A stretch of 64,000 nt of DNA from Argopecten irradians (GCF_041381155.1 NC_091147.1:34862909-34926908); one strand, 5' to 3'. Counted from the first letter of the stretch, positions 1 to 10,776 are shown. The notes: generated by a model not told the origin, from the sequence alone. Numbers and translations are program-made.

Positions 1-78
1 AGAGTTTGGAAGGGGTCAGAAAATTCACTACAAAAGATTACTTAAGTAATTTTGTTTAAAACTGCAAAAAACATCTGC

Positions 79-443
79 TTAAAGATGCTCCACCGCTGAC
101 AAATGGTATATTTTAACTATCGAAAACATGAGCAGACGATTTAGTGTTTTTCTTCAGTTACAAAATTTACTTACTTTACACCATTACCACCATTGAAAAG
201 TTTGAGTTTCTAATTTTACTTCAAGTTAAAAATATGAAAAAATTATTAATTGCATCCCGAAAAAATTCCGAAGCACTATACCCTATATGGAATGAAGTAA
301 TGATTGCGCATGCACCAAAGGCGAAATGAATTATTTTATGTTATTCTTTGTGTTAATTAGGCACATATATACACGATTAAACACCAATAATTGTTCAAAT
401 AATAAATATCATTCATGCTCTGTCGGCGGTGGAGCATCTTTAA
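79..443 (+). mobile_element. TTAA-flanked MITE, family 1, full copy
   Basis: The element runs from TTAA-AGATGCTCCACCGC to GCGGTGGAGCATCT-TTAA, so inverted termini of about 20 bp are bracketed by TTAA on both sides. The interior is AT-rich and is shared with copies at 7515, 8568, 9965, 16132, 23760, 40926 and 48637. No transposase is encoded. TTAA flanks fit piggyBac-like or Kolobok-like elements; the superfamily is inferred. It lies in the intron upstream of the exon at 787. Confidence 0.85.
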
Positions 444-786
444 TTCATAAATCTAATTTCAGAAGACTCTTAACAACCATCAATTAGCTGTATAGTTGAA
501 ATTTCATGTATGTAAAAATGTGCTGTTTATACTGCTTCTAAATTATTTGCGTGGAATTGTTTTTGTGAATATTCTTTATAGTCTTTTAAAGTGCCGAAAT
601 GAGCTAGCAATTGACATGTAAAATCATGCTTTTTGTAGACATTTGCTAGGTATTAGATTTCGCAAATTGGTGTGAATCCACAAATTTAATTAAATTAAAA
701 GCCCCAATTATTAGCAGTAATTCTTAATTCTTTATAGACTTAACAAGAGTAAAATCTTCATTGATGAGTGCGGTATTATGTTTTAG

Positions 787-1821
787 ATTCCTGCCAAACT
801 GGACAAGAATCTGAAGAATGAGAGTAGTGCTGACTTACTAAAATGCCTTCAGGAGAAACAATTAAGAACAAGACGGATGTCTCGGGCTGTCATGCCAGGG
901 AACCTTCCTGGCATGGAACAGCTTCTAGGAAGTACAGAAAAAATTCCGGGCAGAAATTTCAATGCAGATGCAGCAACAGCAAATTATCGTCGTCGCCTAA
1001 GCCTTGCTGTTCCTGCACAGAGGTCAAACTTCATACGTGAGCGTTCGCCTTCGGACATTACGTCACTGCGGATGATGAGTCAGTTTAGGGAAGGAGATGC
1101 AGGAGCAAACAGGGCAGATTTTGTATCTGAAACTCCGCAGAAACGTGCACATATGTTCAAAAAGTCTCACACCATAGATGGAAGCGATGTAAAGGAAGAT
1201 TTATCTCCCTTGATACGTCGGGCAAAGCTCGATGTTCCATCTAGTAGTCCGATGAGGAACTCAACTGGACAAAAATTTGAGGTGATCTCAGAGGAAGAGG
1301 ATTTATCATCTCCCGAGAAATCTCCCAATCAAAAAAGTCTCCCAAACCTGAAAATTACTGAAAAGTCGCCCTCTGTTACAGAAGGGGAGAATACTCCAAA
1401 TAGTCATGTAGTAGACACGCATCGTCAGCCGAAAAGTTCTGATTCAATCGACGATGGACATTTAGCTGATAGTGACGCCTCTGCTGTAAAATCTTCACCA
1501 AAATCAAGGCTTCATAAGAAACGAAGTTTGTTACAGAAGACACGATCTGTCGATGGAACTAAGCTTGACTTTGATGGGAAAGAAAAGTCTGTTAATTCAA
1601 ATTCAGTGAATCCTCGCCCTCTTTCTGAATGTTCACCTTTAACGGATTCTGACAAAAAGTCTGATCTTCAAGGATCTTCGTTACGGAAGTCGTCATATAT
1701 AACTGCCATTTCAAAGACAGATTCTATTGGTGAGAAACCACTGGAGCATTCCAACAAGGGAGATAACTCTATCGAGATGGAAAACATATCACAAGAAAAA
1801 CACAAGGAAGATATTCAGTGA
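787..1821 (+). CDS. Terminal coding exon of an unidentified Ser-rich protein
   Basis: The exon follows a splice acceptor (TTATGTTTTAG, AG at 785-786) and reads openly for 344 codons to a TGA. The reading frame continues upstream of the first Met without a stop back to the acceptor, so this is the C-terminal part of a larger protein whose other exons lie left of the window. I do not recognise the family. The product is hydrophilic, rich in Ser, Lys, Asp and Glu, and has no membrane segment, which suggests an intracellular, disordered tail. A basic RRRLSL motif near exon residue 70 resembles a basophilic (PKA-like) kinase site. An acidic stretch ISEEEDLSSPEKSP and several S-P pairs follow. A short motif recurs: KSHTIDGSDVK and later TRSVDGTKLD. 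The exon's phase-0 start is inferred from the frame. Confidence 0.75.
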   Translation: MPAKLDKNLKNESSADLLKCLQEKQLRTRRMSRAVMPGNLPGMEQLLGSTEKIPGRNFNADAATANYRRRLSLAVPAQRSNFIRERSPSDITSLRMMSQFREGDAGANRADFVSETPQKRAHMFKKSHTIDGSDVKEDLSPLIRRAKLDVPSSSPMRNSTGQKFEVISEEEDLSSPEKSPNQKSLPNLKITEKSPSVTEGENTPNSHVVDTHRQPKSSDSIDDGHLADSDASAVKSSPKSRLHKKRSLLQKTRSVDGTKLDFDGKEKSVNSNSVNPRPLSECSPLTDSDKKSDLQGSSLRKSSYITAISKTDSIGEKPLEHSNKGDNSIEMENISQEKHKEDIQ

Positions 1822-2928
1822 ATGGTGCTTTTTATTATTGTATGATAATGAATTATTGAATTGTAAACTTTAGAATTGCTTGGAGATTGAATTTGGTTTA
1901 AATGCTCACATGCATAATTTTTTAGCGCTGATTGGCAAGTATGAATGTTTGATTGGCTATACATTGCACATTTTATGTGTTATGTGAATTGCATACACTT
2001 ATAAATCTCAACATATCTGGTTTGCAATTTTTTCAGAATTGAATAATATTTTTTTTTGCCATTGGAAGTTTCATCTTTATTTAAGTAAAAGTAAACGTCT
2101 GCAGAAAAACTTTTAAATGTTTCAGACAAGGATTTATATTTATTCATATACGTCCTGGGTTTCAGATAACTTTGAATGACTTCAAAGGCTTTAGATCTGA
2201 ATTATTAGCAATATTGGTTATCAGGGTATGAGGTTTGTAATATACGTTATGTCTCAGAGAAAACTTTGATTGCCTTCAAAGTCTGTAAGAGGGAATTATC
2301 AGTGATGTTGGTAATCAGGGTATGAGGTTTGTGATAACATTTTGTCTCAGGTTCAGTAATTATTAATTATTATAATTTCCACTTACACCAGTAGATATTG
2401 CAACATATGTGTATATAATATGCATTTTTAATTACCATGCCATGTTGAAGGACATAAACCGACTTATTTTCGCAGCAACCTAATTTTGCGGTTGTGTACC
2501 TAAGGATATTTTTGCAGAGATTTAATTTCACGATGTAAACTTTTTGAGTCCTATATTACCTAATTTGAACCAATGGTGTGGAGATTTATTTTCATGATTT
2601 GTTATTGTCTTCAATATCTTTTGCAATCTAGGCTTCTGTATTTGAAGCAGTTATGCAGAGGGGTATTGTTGCGATTTCTTATTGCCCATGAAATCCGCAA
2701 TATTGAATTGCATACAAAAATAAATTGCTTTACAGTATATATTTGTCCTATTCTGTTCCATCCGTTTTTGTATACTGTAAACTTACTGATTTTACCACAG
2801 TCAAATTTAAGCGCAAATGTGAAAATGTATAAATTATGATTTGTTGCCGTGGATATCAATAAGTGTTATTCGTTGGTTATAAACCAGATATATACCCTTC
2901 AAAGACACCGCAAAAATGCTAAAATAAA
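1822..2928 (+). other. Probable 3' UTR of the exon ending at 1821
   Basis: The sequence is AT-rich with no supported ORF. Candidate polyadenylation signals AATAAA are seen at 2719-2724 and 2923-2928. It contains a two-unit tandem repeat, listed separately. The true 3' end cannot be fixed from sequence alone. Confidence 0.35.
2166..2350 (+). repeat. Two-unit imperfect tandem repeat, about 92 bp
   Basis: Two neighbouring units share CTTTGA...CTTCAAAG, a segment reading ATCAGGGTATGAGGTTTGT, and the end TGTCTCAG. They are diverged and lie in the probable 3' UTR. Confidence 0.7.
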
Positions 2929-3576
2929 AAAATACCACTAAAACAAGTATTTTTAGTGTAACTAACTCATCTAACTACTGTAGTGGTTCAGATTTTTGAC
3001 AGTATTTATTCCCACCAGAAATATTGCAACATAAAATTGTTGGTAATTAATGGAAATAAGTGGTACTGTGGTGTTTGTAAATTTAACTGTTTCTATACAC
3101 TTACTTGTTTCAATCCATATGAATATTCAGTTTGATGTATTAATAAGGATATTATTAGGTCAGCAACAATAGTGATAAAACATGTATGCAGGTAAAACTT
3201 AGTTATTAATGCCTACATGACACTGTCTATTACCAGTGTTCAATAAGATTTTGATCCCCGTAAAATACTAACCTGGATAAATATTTTATGCATAAAATAA
3301 ATGACCTAGGTCAACTGGGACAATATTTTATGCATGATTAACCCAGGTCAGTAATTTATGTATAAAACAATATATAAAATATTGATTCCCCCTAAAGCAG
3401 TATAATTATTATATATATATATATATGAAATATATACATGTGAGTCCTGATAATAATATGATCAGTACCTATGGCTTTGGTCAGGTAATACACAAGGTGT
3501 CACACCTACCAGACTCAACCATTGTTGTATACAGGGTTAAGATTTAATATGTAATTAATAAGCGACATTCTATCAT
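2929..3576. other. Gene-free AT-rich stretch
   Basis: No coding potential is seen. A degenerate inverted/direct repeat around 3286-3366 carries ATTTTATGCAT twice, near GACCTAGGTCA and ACCCAGGTCA. A short (TA)n tract lies near 3410-3425. Confidence 0.4.
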
Positions 3577-3738
3577 TGCATATTACAGAGTTAGCTCCCT
3601 TGCAGATATGTATCGATTGTTATTATTTTTTGAGCGCGATTCATGTTGTTTCTCCGAAAAATATAACGTTACTCTCGCAAAACACATGACGTCACAATTA
3701 ATACCTACTCGCAAGGGCAGATAACTCTGTAATATGCA
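3577..3738. mobile_element. 162-bp MITE with CRE-bearing arms
   Basis: The termini are TGCATATTACAGAGTTA and TAACTCTGTAATATGCA, inverted repeats of about 17 bp that extend imperfectly inward. The right arm holds a perfect TGACGTCA at 3687-3694. Relatives lie at 9502-9668 and 47501-47650. It is non-coding. Confidence 0.8.
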
Positions 3739-3833
3739 AATACAGAATACCTAATCCCTCTTTCTTCCTGATCAAGTATCCAAGATGGTTGTAGAGGCTC
3801 CTGATAAAAGTTTTGGGAGGATATGTAGCTCAT

Positions 3834-3920
3834 AACTCATTCACCCCTGAAATTTCATAATGGACTGGTCTAGTCTTTGATTTAGAAGAGTCTAAATGTG
3901 TTTTCAGGGGTGAATGAGTT
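3834..3920. mobile_element. 87-bp inverted-repeat MITE
   Basis: The ends AACTCATTCACCCCTGAAA and TTTCAGGGGTGAATGAGTT are perfect complements over about 19 bp. The interior (ATAATGGACTGGTCTAGTC) is shared with 49365-49452 and, inverted, with 44970-45055. Confidence 0.85.
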
Positions 3921-4114
3921 AAACTGTTAGAATTCCTGTCTAGGTTTATGCTTTATGATGCATTTTATTTGTGTTGACAGTATTACATATTTTTATGATA
4001 TATAATATACTTTGACGTTTATAACTGGTGCATGTTGCAGTATTATTTATGCGTTTTGTTTTTGTTGTTTACACATATAAACTATTTGTTGTGAAAACTT
4101 ATATATTATTACTG

Positions 4115-4641
4115 TAATCACCGTAACAAGCGCCCCTCCCCTATAAGGCAAAAGAAATATATTTGTTTAGAGTTACCCGATCAACCCTAATTTCATACCC
4201 CCCCTATCCTAATTTGTTTCCACTTTTCTACAAAAAAATTGAAAGTCGGGATTTCGATCTCAGACACTTAGTAAAAAATGTATCCGGACCTACCAAACCT
4301 TAACAGACAGAATCTCTTCCCTTTTCTGGAGAAGGAATTGAGGTTGTATAAACACCCCCACCCCATAGATTTAACAATGTCTTACAACATGTCCTGCCTC
4401 TAAAGTCAAAATTGTATCCCATATATTACACGAACTTGTGAGTCTTTTACATGAGAATCACAACATAATAATGCGTCTCAGAGGTTAAAACAGGCTTATT
4501 TAATGTAACAGATTAATGTGTCATGAGTATAGAAAGATTTAAAATATGACTAAAAGTTTTGTCCACTATTACATTTTTGTTCACTGATAAGCAAACACAC
4601 CCCCCCTTCCTTTGATTTTCAGGCGGTAGTTACGGTGAATA
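4115..4641. mobile_element. MITE with CACCGTAAC termini, about 527 bp
   Basis: Inverted termini (TCACCGTAACAAGCGCC on the left, reverse complement of GGCGGTAGTTACGGTGA on the right) enclose a non-coding body. The body matches the element at 46484-46868 in reverse orientation, for example CAGATTAATGTGTCATGAGT versus CTCATGGTACATTAATCTG. Confidence 0.7.
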
Positions 4642-4744
4642 TATTACTTATATAAGTGATATCTATAGAACTATTTGCATAATATGATATTATTACTTTC
4701 ATATTTTGTATATCAGGAATATTTATAAATGAAATATATTGCTT

Positions 4745-4930
4745 GAAATATTATATACATTATTGTGATTCACCGTTTAAGTTTCAAATTGGACTAGTTT
4801 AGCTTAAGATCTCAGCAGGGTAGAATCAGAATGTGTTGTTTTGATTTTTGTTACACTCTCTTATCTTAGTAAGATTATAAATGAAAATTAATATGGATCT
4901 TTTTGAATGATTTCAATCATTAATTGTAAC
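4745..4930 (+). repeat. Uninterrupted paralogue of 7450-7990, with two empty TTAA sites
   Basis: The segment around ATTATATACATTATTGTG, TTTAGCTTAAGATCTCAGCA and CTCTCTTATCTTAGTAAGA recurs at 7450-7990. There, a family-1 MITE sits at the first TTAA and a family-2 MITE at the second. Here each target is a single TTAA (4804-4807 and 4920-4923), so this copy preserves the pre-insertion state. Confidence 0.85.
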
Positions 4931-5001
4931 AAAAGTAGACTATTCTGTAGGTACTCTATTAGTGCATATAGTATACACTCATGTCAAGTACACCAGTTGT
5001 A

Positions 5002-5219
5002 TACCGTATTTCACCGCATATAAGACCCCCACCCAGAGAAGAAATAAAGATCAAAAGTGGTGTGGGGGTCTTATTTGTGGACAACCTCCCTGATAACATC
5101 AATCTATGATGTAGACATCTTGGAATTTTGAATGTCCTGTTGTAAGTCCTGTTGTAAGACAGACGGGTAGTAGCAAGGTGTTATTTGCGGAGGGGTTTTA
5201 TTTGTGGTGAAATACGGTA
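5002..5219. mobile_element. MITE with TACCGTATTTCACC termini
   Basis: TACCGTATTTCACC at the left is the inverse of GGTGAAATACGGTA at the right. Subterminal blocks (ATAAGACCCCCACC and GGTGTGGGGGTCTTAT) form another inverted pair. There is no ORF. Its termini resemble the TACCGTATTYGACCC elements at 48394 and 50606. Confidence 0.75.
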
Positions 5220-5681
5220 ACTGGTTTTTTTCTGTTTTAATATAGATTAATTATAAAATCTCAACAAAGAATCTCATGTGATATCACTTTTTAAATACAC
5301 TCTGTATCTTTACTCACTTATATATATGTACAAATATTTTTGATTTTTCAGATATTTATTCTTTTACTATTATATTTTGCAGTATTCTTTGAAGATTTGC
5401 CAAAGTTTTCATTTAAGTCCCATGTATATCATTAAACAGCTTAAGTCCAGATAACATTATATCCTTATAAATGTATGTCTGTAAGATGTAAATTACTTGA
5501 ATTGGTAAATATAGAGTAATGAAGAATTCCAAGCAGTTTGGACACAATTTATTTTTCAAGGCAATCTGCCCCTTTATCAAGACACAAAAAGAAGAAATTA
5601 AATCTTAAAAGACGGATCAAATTTGTCACCAAAATGATATTTGACACGCATATACATTCATGTTAATCATATACAATTGAA

Positions 5682-5775
5682 TGTGGCGCAGTGGTAGAAG
5701 GCGCAGCTATGTTTGGCTAGGCGATTGGGTGCCGTAGATCGTGGGTTCGGGGCCCGGATAGGGCACGAGTCAATA
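5682..5775 (+). repeat. tRNA-derived SINE, partial
   Basis: A box-A-like TGGCGCAGTGGTAGAAGG and a box-B-like GTGGGTTCGGGGCC are spaced as in a Pol III internal promoter. They are followed by GGGCACGAGTCAATAAATTG. The acceptor-stem halves do not pair, so it is a SINE head and not a working tRNA gene. Confidence 0.7.
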
Positions 5776-6167
5776 AATTGTCATGCTTTGTTAAATTGTG
5801 TTTCTTTGATATTTACAATCTAAAGATTGTCACAAATTATAATATCATTCCCTCAGATATTTTGTAAGCTATATTGGAAGCGAGGTAACTCTCAATAATG
5901 TTCTTTTATCGCTTACCAGGTATGTGAAATTCTTTATATTGTTTTTAATTTATTACTATAACAAGTTTTTTTTATTTCGAAATAAATGCAATCTAAATAC
6001 ATACATTGTCCAACCGAGTTCCTAAGATCTAGTTTATTAGTAAAATTAAAGGAGTTATGTTTATCTAAGACCAATTGTCTCTATGATCAATGATAAGACT
6101 CGATAAATACTTCTTAACTATTTAAGCAAGATAAATACTTCTTAATTATTTAAGAAAGATACCTTAA
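5776..6167. other. Gene-free stretch
   Basis: AT-rich DNA with no supported ORF or recognised repeat. A short duplication of GATAAATACTTCTTAA lies near 6102-6145. Confidence 0.4.
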
Positions 6168-7385
6168 TATGCGCTGGATATCTCCAATACTGGCCGGTTC
6201 CCTCATCAGGTGGGTCCTCTTTCCTTCGACGATTCAACGCTTTCCACGAAGTCCTCTTCCGCTATCGATCGGTCCCTTCATCACGTGGGTCCTTCTTCCT
6301 TAGACGTTCCGGCGCTTTCCACGAAGTCCTCTGAAGGTGTGAAGTCTGGATTGATCAGGCCCAACCAGGAACCGGTCCACTATCGATCGGTCCCTTCATC
6401 AGGTGGGTCCTTCTAAGACGTTCCGGCGCTTTCCACGAAGTCCTCTGAAGGTGTGAAGACTGGATTGATCAGGCCCAACTAGGAACTGGTCCGCTATCGA
6501 TCGGTCCCTTCATCAGGTGGGTCCTTCTTCCTTAGATTTTCCGGCGCTTTCCACGAAGTCCTCTGAAGGTGTGAAGACTGGATTGATCAGGCCCAACAAG
6601 GAACTGGTCCGCTATCGATCTGGCCCTTCATCAGGTGGGTCCTCCTTCGGCAATTTTCGTCCTCTAAAGGTGTGCTGGCTGGGTTGATTAGGCCCAACTA
6701 GGAACCGATTGGCTATAGTTTCCGATTGATGTGACTGTTGGTAGTTGCCATAGCTACTGCATCTTGGTTCTCACCTCGGGCGGTGAGGTCTACATTCCCT
6801 ATCGTCACCTGATGCAAGTATAGCTCTTTGTCTGGTTACCAATCCACTCTTGTCCCCTTTTTCTCCAGATCCAACTGGAACCAACCCTCTGCCTGCCTAC
6901 TTATAGTCCATATCAGATGTCGCCGATCTGCTCCTATGACCCCTAGTAGTCGTAAGTCTCACCAGACTGACATCGCCCCTACATCCAACCTTTATATGTA
7001 GACATCATGTCTTCCATCCACGTTGTTAAAATTCCTCAACCAGTTGCTGGTATTTCTGTTGCTTCCGCTCATTGGCCTCCTCCATAGGTCGCTCGTCATC
7101 TCCTACTCTCACGCGACCCGGAGGGTGTCTTAACATATATATATGCCCATTGCATATAAGGGTTCTAAGGGTTCCTCTTCACGGAGGATGCGCTTCGGCG
7201 TGCCAAGCCTAACGCCCTGTGCGTTGCTTGTCTCTCCCAACTGCCTCCTGTCTCTCCAGGTTGTCGGTGTACTATTCGTCGTCGTCATCTAGTCTTTCCT
7301 AGTCGTCACTGGAAATCCAGGATGTTAAAACCGTAATATACACTGGATATCTCCAATGCTGGCCGGTCCCCTCATCAGATGGAAC
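6168..7385 (+). repeat. GC-richer repeat element, possible retroelement fossil
   Basis: A block of about 1.2 kb, clearly less AT-rich than its surroundings, is bounded by near-direct repeats: CTGGATATCTCCAAT-CTGGCCGG with CCTCATCAG at both ends (about 6175-6212 and 7334-7378). Its first part is a tandem array; its second part is unique. Direct terminal repeats and the composition shift suggest a decayed terminal-repeat element. The family is not established and it looks broken. Confidence 0.45.
6190..6700 (+). repeat. Tandem array of about 118-bp units
   Basis: The block CGCTTTCCACGAAGTCCTCT recurs at roughly 6238, 6309, 6427 and 6544. It alternates with CTATCGATCGGTCCCTTCAT and TGGATTGATCAGGCCCAAC. 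The last periods are about 117-118 bp; the first interval is shorter. The array sits inside the element at 6168-7385. An incidental open frame here is repeat sequence. Confidence 0.8.
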
Positions 7386-7514
7386 TTTTCTTAGAAATAA
7401 AAACTGTTTTATATTTTTTATCAACAACAGTAAATAGTTTTGTACAGTTGAAATTATAATATTATATACATTATTGTGCTTCAGCGTTAAAGTGTCAAAT
7501 TGATCTGCTTTAGC

Positions 7515-7875
7515 TTAAAGATGCTCCACCGACAGACCATCAATGATATTCATTATTTGAACAATAATTTTTGTTTTAACGTGTATATATATGTCTAATT
7601 AACACAAAAATAATAAAAAAATAATTGATTTTGCATTTGATGCATGCGCAATCATAACTTCATTCCATATAGGATATAGGGCCACGGAATTTTTTCGGGA
7701 TGCAATTAATTATTTTTCATATTTTTAACTTGAAGTAAAATTAGAAGCTCAAACTTTTCAATGTTGGTAATGGTGTAAAGTAAGTAACTTTTGTAACTGA
7801 ATAAAAATACTAAATCGTCTGTTCCTTATTTTGATAGTGACAAAATACGATTTGTCGGCGGTGGAGCATCTTTAC
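7515..7875 (-). mobile_element. TTAA-flanked MITE, family 1, full copy
   Basis: TTAA-AGATGCTCCACCGAC at the left and GGTGGAGCATCT-TTAC at the right, so the right TTAA has one change. The body matches 79-443 in reverse. It interrupts sequence that is continuous at 4745-4930, which gives the empty site. Confidence 0.9.
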
Positions 7876-7986
7876 GATCTCAGCAGGGTTGAATTAGAAT
7901 GTGTCTTTTTGGTTTCTTTACACTCTCTTATCTTAGTAAGATTATTACTGTAAAATGATATGGATCTGTTTGATTGATTTCATTCA

Positions 7987-8339
7987 TTAAAGGCCCACTA
8001 TCTTTCCGGAGCAAAATTTACAGGTTTCTTGAAAAAAAAAATACATATCAATGGCCTAAGATAAGGGAACAACAACAAACATAAACAAGATTTCCTGCGT
8101 AATACATGATAACTTTGGAGATTTTTTTACTGTTTGTCGTCGGTATTAACAACATAAGACGACCCGCGTTATGGAAATTAACATTTTGTTTATTTTTAAA
8201 AAAAAATTTCAGAAGATGATGATGAGTGTACTATCAACGGTAAGTTAGTAACTTTTATGACTCTGCAAAATTATCGATCCCATTTTACATTCCCATTTTA
8301 AAAGTTATAAGCTGTTTCGGAAAGGTAGTGGGCCTTTAA
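7987..8339 (+). mobile_element. TTAA-flanked MITE, family 2, full copy
   Basis: The termini TTAA-AGGCCCACTATCTTTCC and GGAAAGGTAGTGGGCCT-TTAA are inverted repeats of about 17 bp with perfect TTAA duplications. The body is shared with 54424, 58203 and 62057 and includes ATGGCCTAAGAT. The corresponding empty TTAA is at 4920-4923. Confidence 0.9.
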
Positions 8340-9010
8340 AAATAGTATATGGTATTAATTAGAAAGATTTTCAAGGAAATAAAAATATGTTTTATAAATT
8401 TTCTGTGTCAACACCAAAAAACTTTTCGTACAGTTGAATTTAATAGTGGGTGTATAGTATTAATTAGGAAATGAACTTTTTATAGAAATAGAAATTGTTT
8501 TATTTTTTTTTCTCTTTCAACAGCAATAAATTGTTTTGTACAGGTGAAATTAAAAGTTGGTATGGTATTAAAGATGCTCCATCGCTGACAAATGGTATTT
8601 TTTCACTATTAAAAACAGGAGCAGATGATTTAGTATTTTTCTTTAGTTACAAAAGTTACTTTTCACCATTACCATCATTGAAATGTTTGAGCTTCTAATT
8701 TCACTTCAAGTTAGAAATGTGAAAAATAATTAATTGCATCCCGAAAAAATTCCGTACCACTATATCTTATATGGAATGAACTACTGAATGCGCATGCACC
8801 AAAGGCAAAATAAATTATTTTATGTTATTTTTTGTGTTAATTAGACTATTATATACACGATTATTGTTCAAATGATGAATATAATTTATGCTCTGTCGGC
8901 GGTGGAGCATCTTTAAATAGGAAGAGATTTTCATAGAAATAGAAATTGTTTTATATTTTTTCTCTATTAATCGCAATAAATTGTTTTGTACAGTTGAAAT
9001 TTAAAGTTAG
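8340..9010 (+). repeat. Local duplicates of a 90-bp AT-rich motif
   Basis: The pattern AGAAATAGAAATTGTTTTAT followed by CAATAAATTGTTTTGTACAG and TGAAATT occurs near 8484-8560 and 8935-9003. Degenerate versions lie near 7390-7450 and 8383-8445. The MITE at 8568-8916 sits between two copies. Confidence 0.65.
8568..8916 (+). mobile_element. TTAA-flanked MITE, family 1, full copy
   Basis: TTAA-AGATGCTCCATCGCTGAC to GTCGGCGGTGGAGCATCT-TTAA, with both TTAA sites intact. It is in the same orientation as 79-443 and lies only about 230 bp from the family-2 copy at 7987-8339. Confidence 0.9.
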
Positions 9011-9501
9011 TATGCCATTCATTTATGTTATTTATTATTGTAAAAAAGATACTGTTGTTAGATAAAGATATTGTTTTGTACAATTAATCAAACTTTATTT
9101 TGAGAACCAGAAAACAGTGTGTATACTATATATAGGTAATATATAATACATCTGAAAGGATCATCACATCTGACAATGAGTAATACGACCCCGTGGGCCT
9201 TTTGATTCCATAGTACTTGTAAATTGTTACGCGATCGTTACTGTACAAGTAATGCTGTTTGTTATTCGTTTCATTCATGTATTTGTACACATTAAAATGT
9301 TGACTTATGCCATTTCATTTTTAATAGTTCAGAAGTATTTTTGTTGAAGATTATGAACTCAATCATTTTCAATAGTTTCAGGTTTACATTTACAATGCAC
9401 ATGTGATATAATATGCATTTTGAAATTGTAAGGACACATTGTCTGATTATTTATGTCAAGTACACTCACTTGATATATTGCAAATTTAAGTATTCTGTAT
9501 T
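9011..9501. other. Gene-free stretch
   Basis: No supported ORF or recognised repeat; AT-rich, non-coding in all frames. Confidence 0.4.
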
Positions 9502-9668
9502 TGCATATTGCAGAATTATCTGCCCTTGTGGATAGGTATTGATTGTGACGTCATATGTTTGTGAGCTTAACGTCGTAACTTTCGGAGATAACGACGTGAT
9601 TTGCACCCACAAAATAATGATGTCACAATGGATACCAATCCACAAGGGTGCTTACTCTGTAATATGCA
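9502..9668. mobile_element. MITE with CRE-bearing arms, about 167 bp
   Basis: Inverted termini TGCATATTGCAGAATTA and the complement of AATATGCA, with long imperfect arms. A perfect TGACGTCA sits at 9546-9553, and the opposite arm has TGATGTCA. Same family as 3577-3738. Overlapping short ORFs are arm sequence. Confidence 0.8.
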
Positions 9669-9964
9669 AAGATGGAATGCAGCACCCACGTCACAGACCA
9701 TTTCATTCCATGTATGGATACATGTGATTAGATATTTGATTGATATTTTGGATCCTTTTCAAATAAATATTCTGTCAACATGGAAATTTACGTTAGGGGT
9801 GAATTTACACTTCATGATGTAACTTCGTAAAGGACATTTTAGCTCGAAAATTAACCAACCACGCATAATATTTGGTATGTGTATGAAATTACATTGCTAC
9901 CGATGTTAGTTGCAAAATGTTACACTCCTGAAAATATCCACTTTACAGTTCTTATTGCTCACCA

Positions 9965-10521
9965 AAATGGAATGAAGAACTGATTACGCATGCACCTAAA
10001 GCAATTTAAAATTATTTTATGTAATTTTTTGTTTTAATTAGACATACATGTATATATATATACAATTAATCATCAATTATTAGTTCCCTGCCGGTGAAAC
10101 AGGAGGGGACTATATATAGTGTTTGTTCCCTCTGTCTGTCTGTCTGTCCGGATTTGGTTTCAAGATGATAACCTAAGAACGATCTGATTGATTTTGATCA
10201 TATTTTACACAATGGTAGCATATAAATGAATACAGCTGGGGATTGAATTTTGGATCAAAGGGTCAACTTCAAAGGTCACTGTTACTGGAAATATATTATT
10301 TCACAAATTTTATTTTTCTTGACGATAACTTGAGAACGCATCAACACTTTGAATTTGTTCAAACTTCATACAATGATAGCATAACTAAGCAATAATAACA
10401 ACTTACCATATATTAGAAATGTAATTGACGGCCGAGGATGTGTGTTGCTTGCAATTCTTACTGTAACCTTGTTTAAATGATGCGTATCATCTACGCTCGG
10501 TCGGCCGTGGAATATCTTTAA
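9965..10521 (+). mobile_element. Family-1 MITE, 5'-truncated and interrupted
   Basis: The right two-thirds of family 1 are recognisable (ATGGAATGAAGAACTGATTACGC, then AATTAGACATA). The right end GGCCGTGGAATATCT-TTAA is at 10504-10521. The left terminus is missing, and foreign sequence of about 380 bp splits it. Confidence 0.75.
10083..10465 (+). mobile_element. Repeat insertion beginning TTCCCTGCCGGTGAAAC
   Basis: This block interrupts the family-1 element. It carries (TCTG)n with GTCTGTCTGTCTGTCC and two diverged units containing GATAAC-TAAGAACG or GATAACTTGAGAACG followed by CATACAATG or CACAATGGTAGCAT. It resembles fragments of the hairpin-ended tandem-repeat elements at 20311 and 27340. 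Boundaries are approximate. Confidence 0.55.
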
Positions 10522-10550
10522 ATATATTGTTTGCTGTCAATTTATAACAG

Positions 10551-10776
10551 TTATCGTATTTGGCCCATTAAGTACACAGGCCACTTAAAAAATTGGATCA
10601 AATCAGCTTATTACACTCAAATTCGGATTCGCCTTTCATAGCATTATTCTACAAAACAAGCCATCAATTATTTTTCTTAAGAAATCAGTAAAAAAAGGTT
10701 TTCATATTTTCAGTCCGCTTTTAATTCAAAGTAAGTGGGGAAAGGGGTTGGGCGTTTATTGGGTCGAATGCGGTAA
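10551..10776. mobile_element. MITE of the TACCGTATTYGACCC type
   Basis: A left end resembling TATCGTATTTGGCCCATTAAG faces a right end TTTATTGGGTCGAATGCGGTA. The body contains ATAGCATTATTCTACAAA, shared with 50606-50855 (ATAAAATTATTCTACAAA). Non-coding. Confidence 0.7.
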
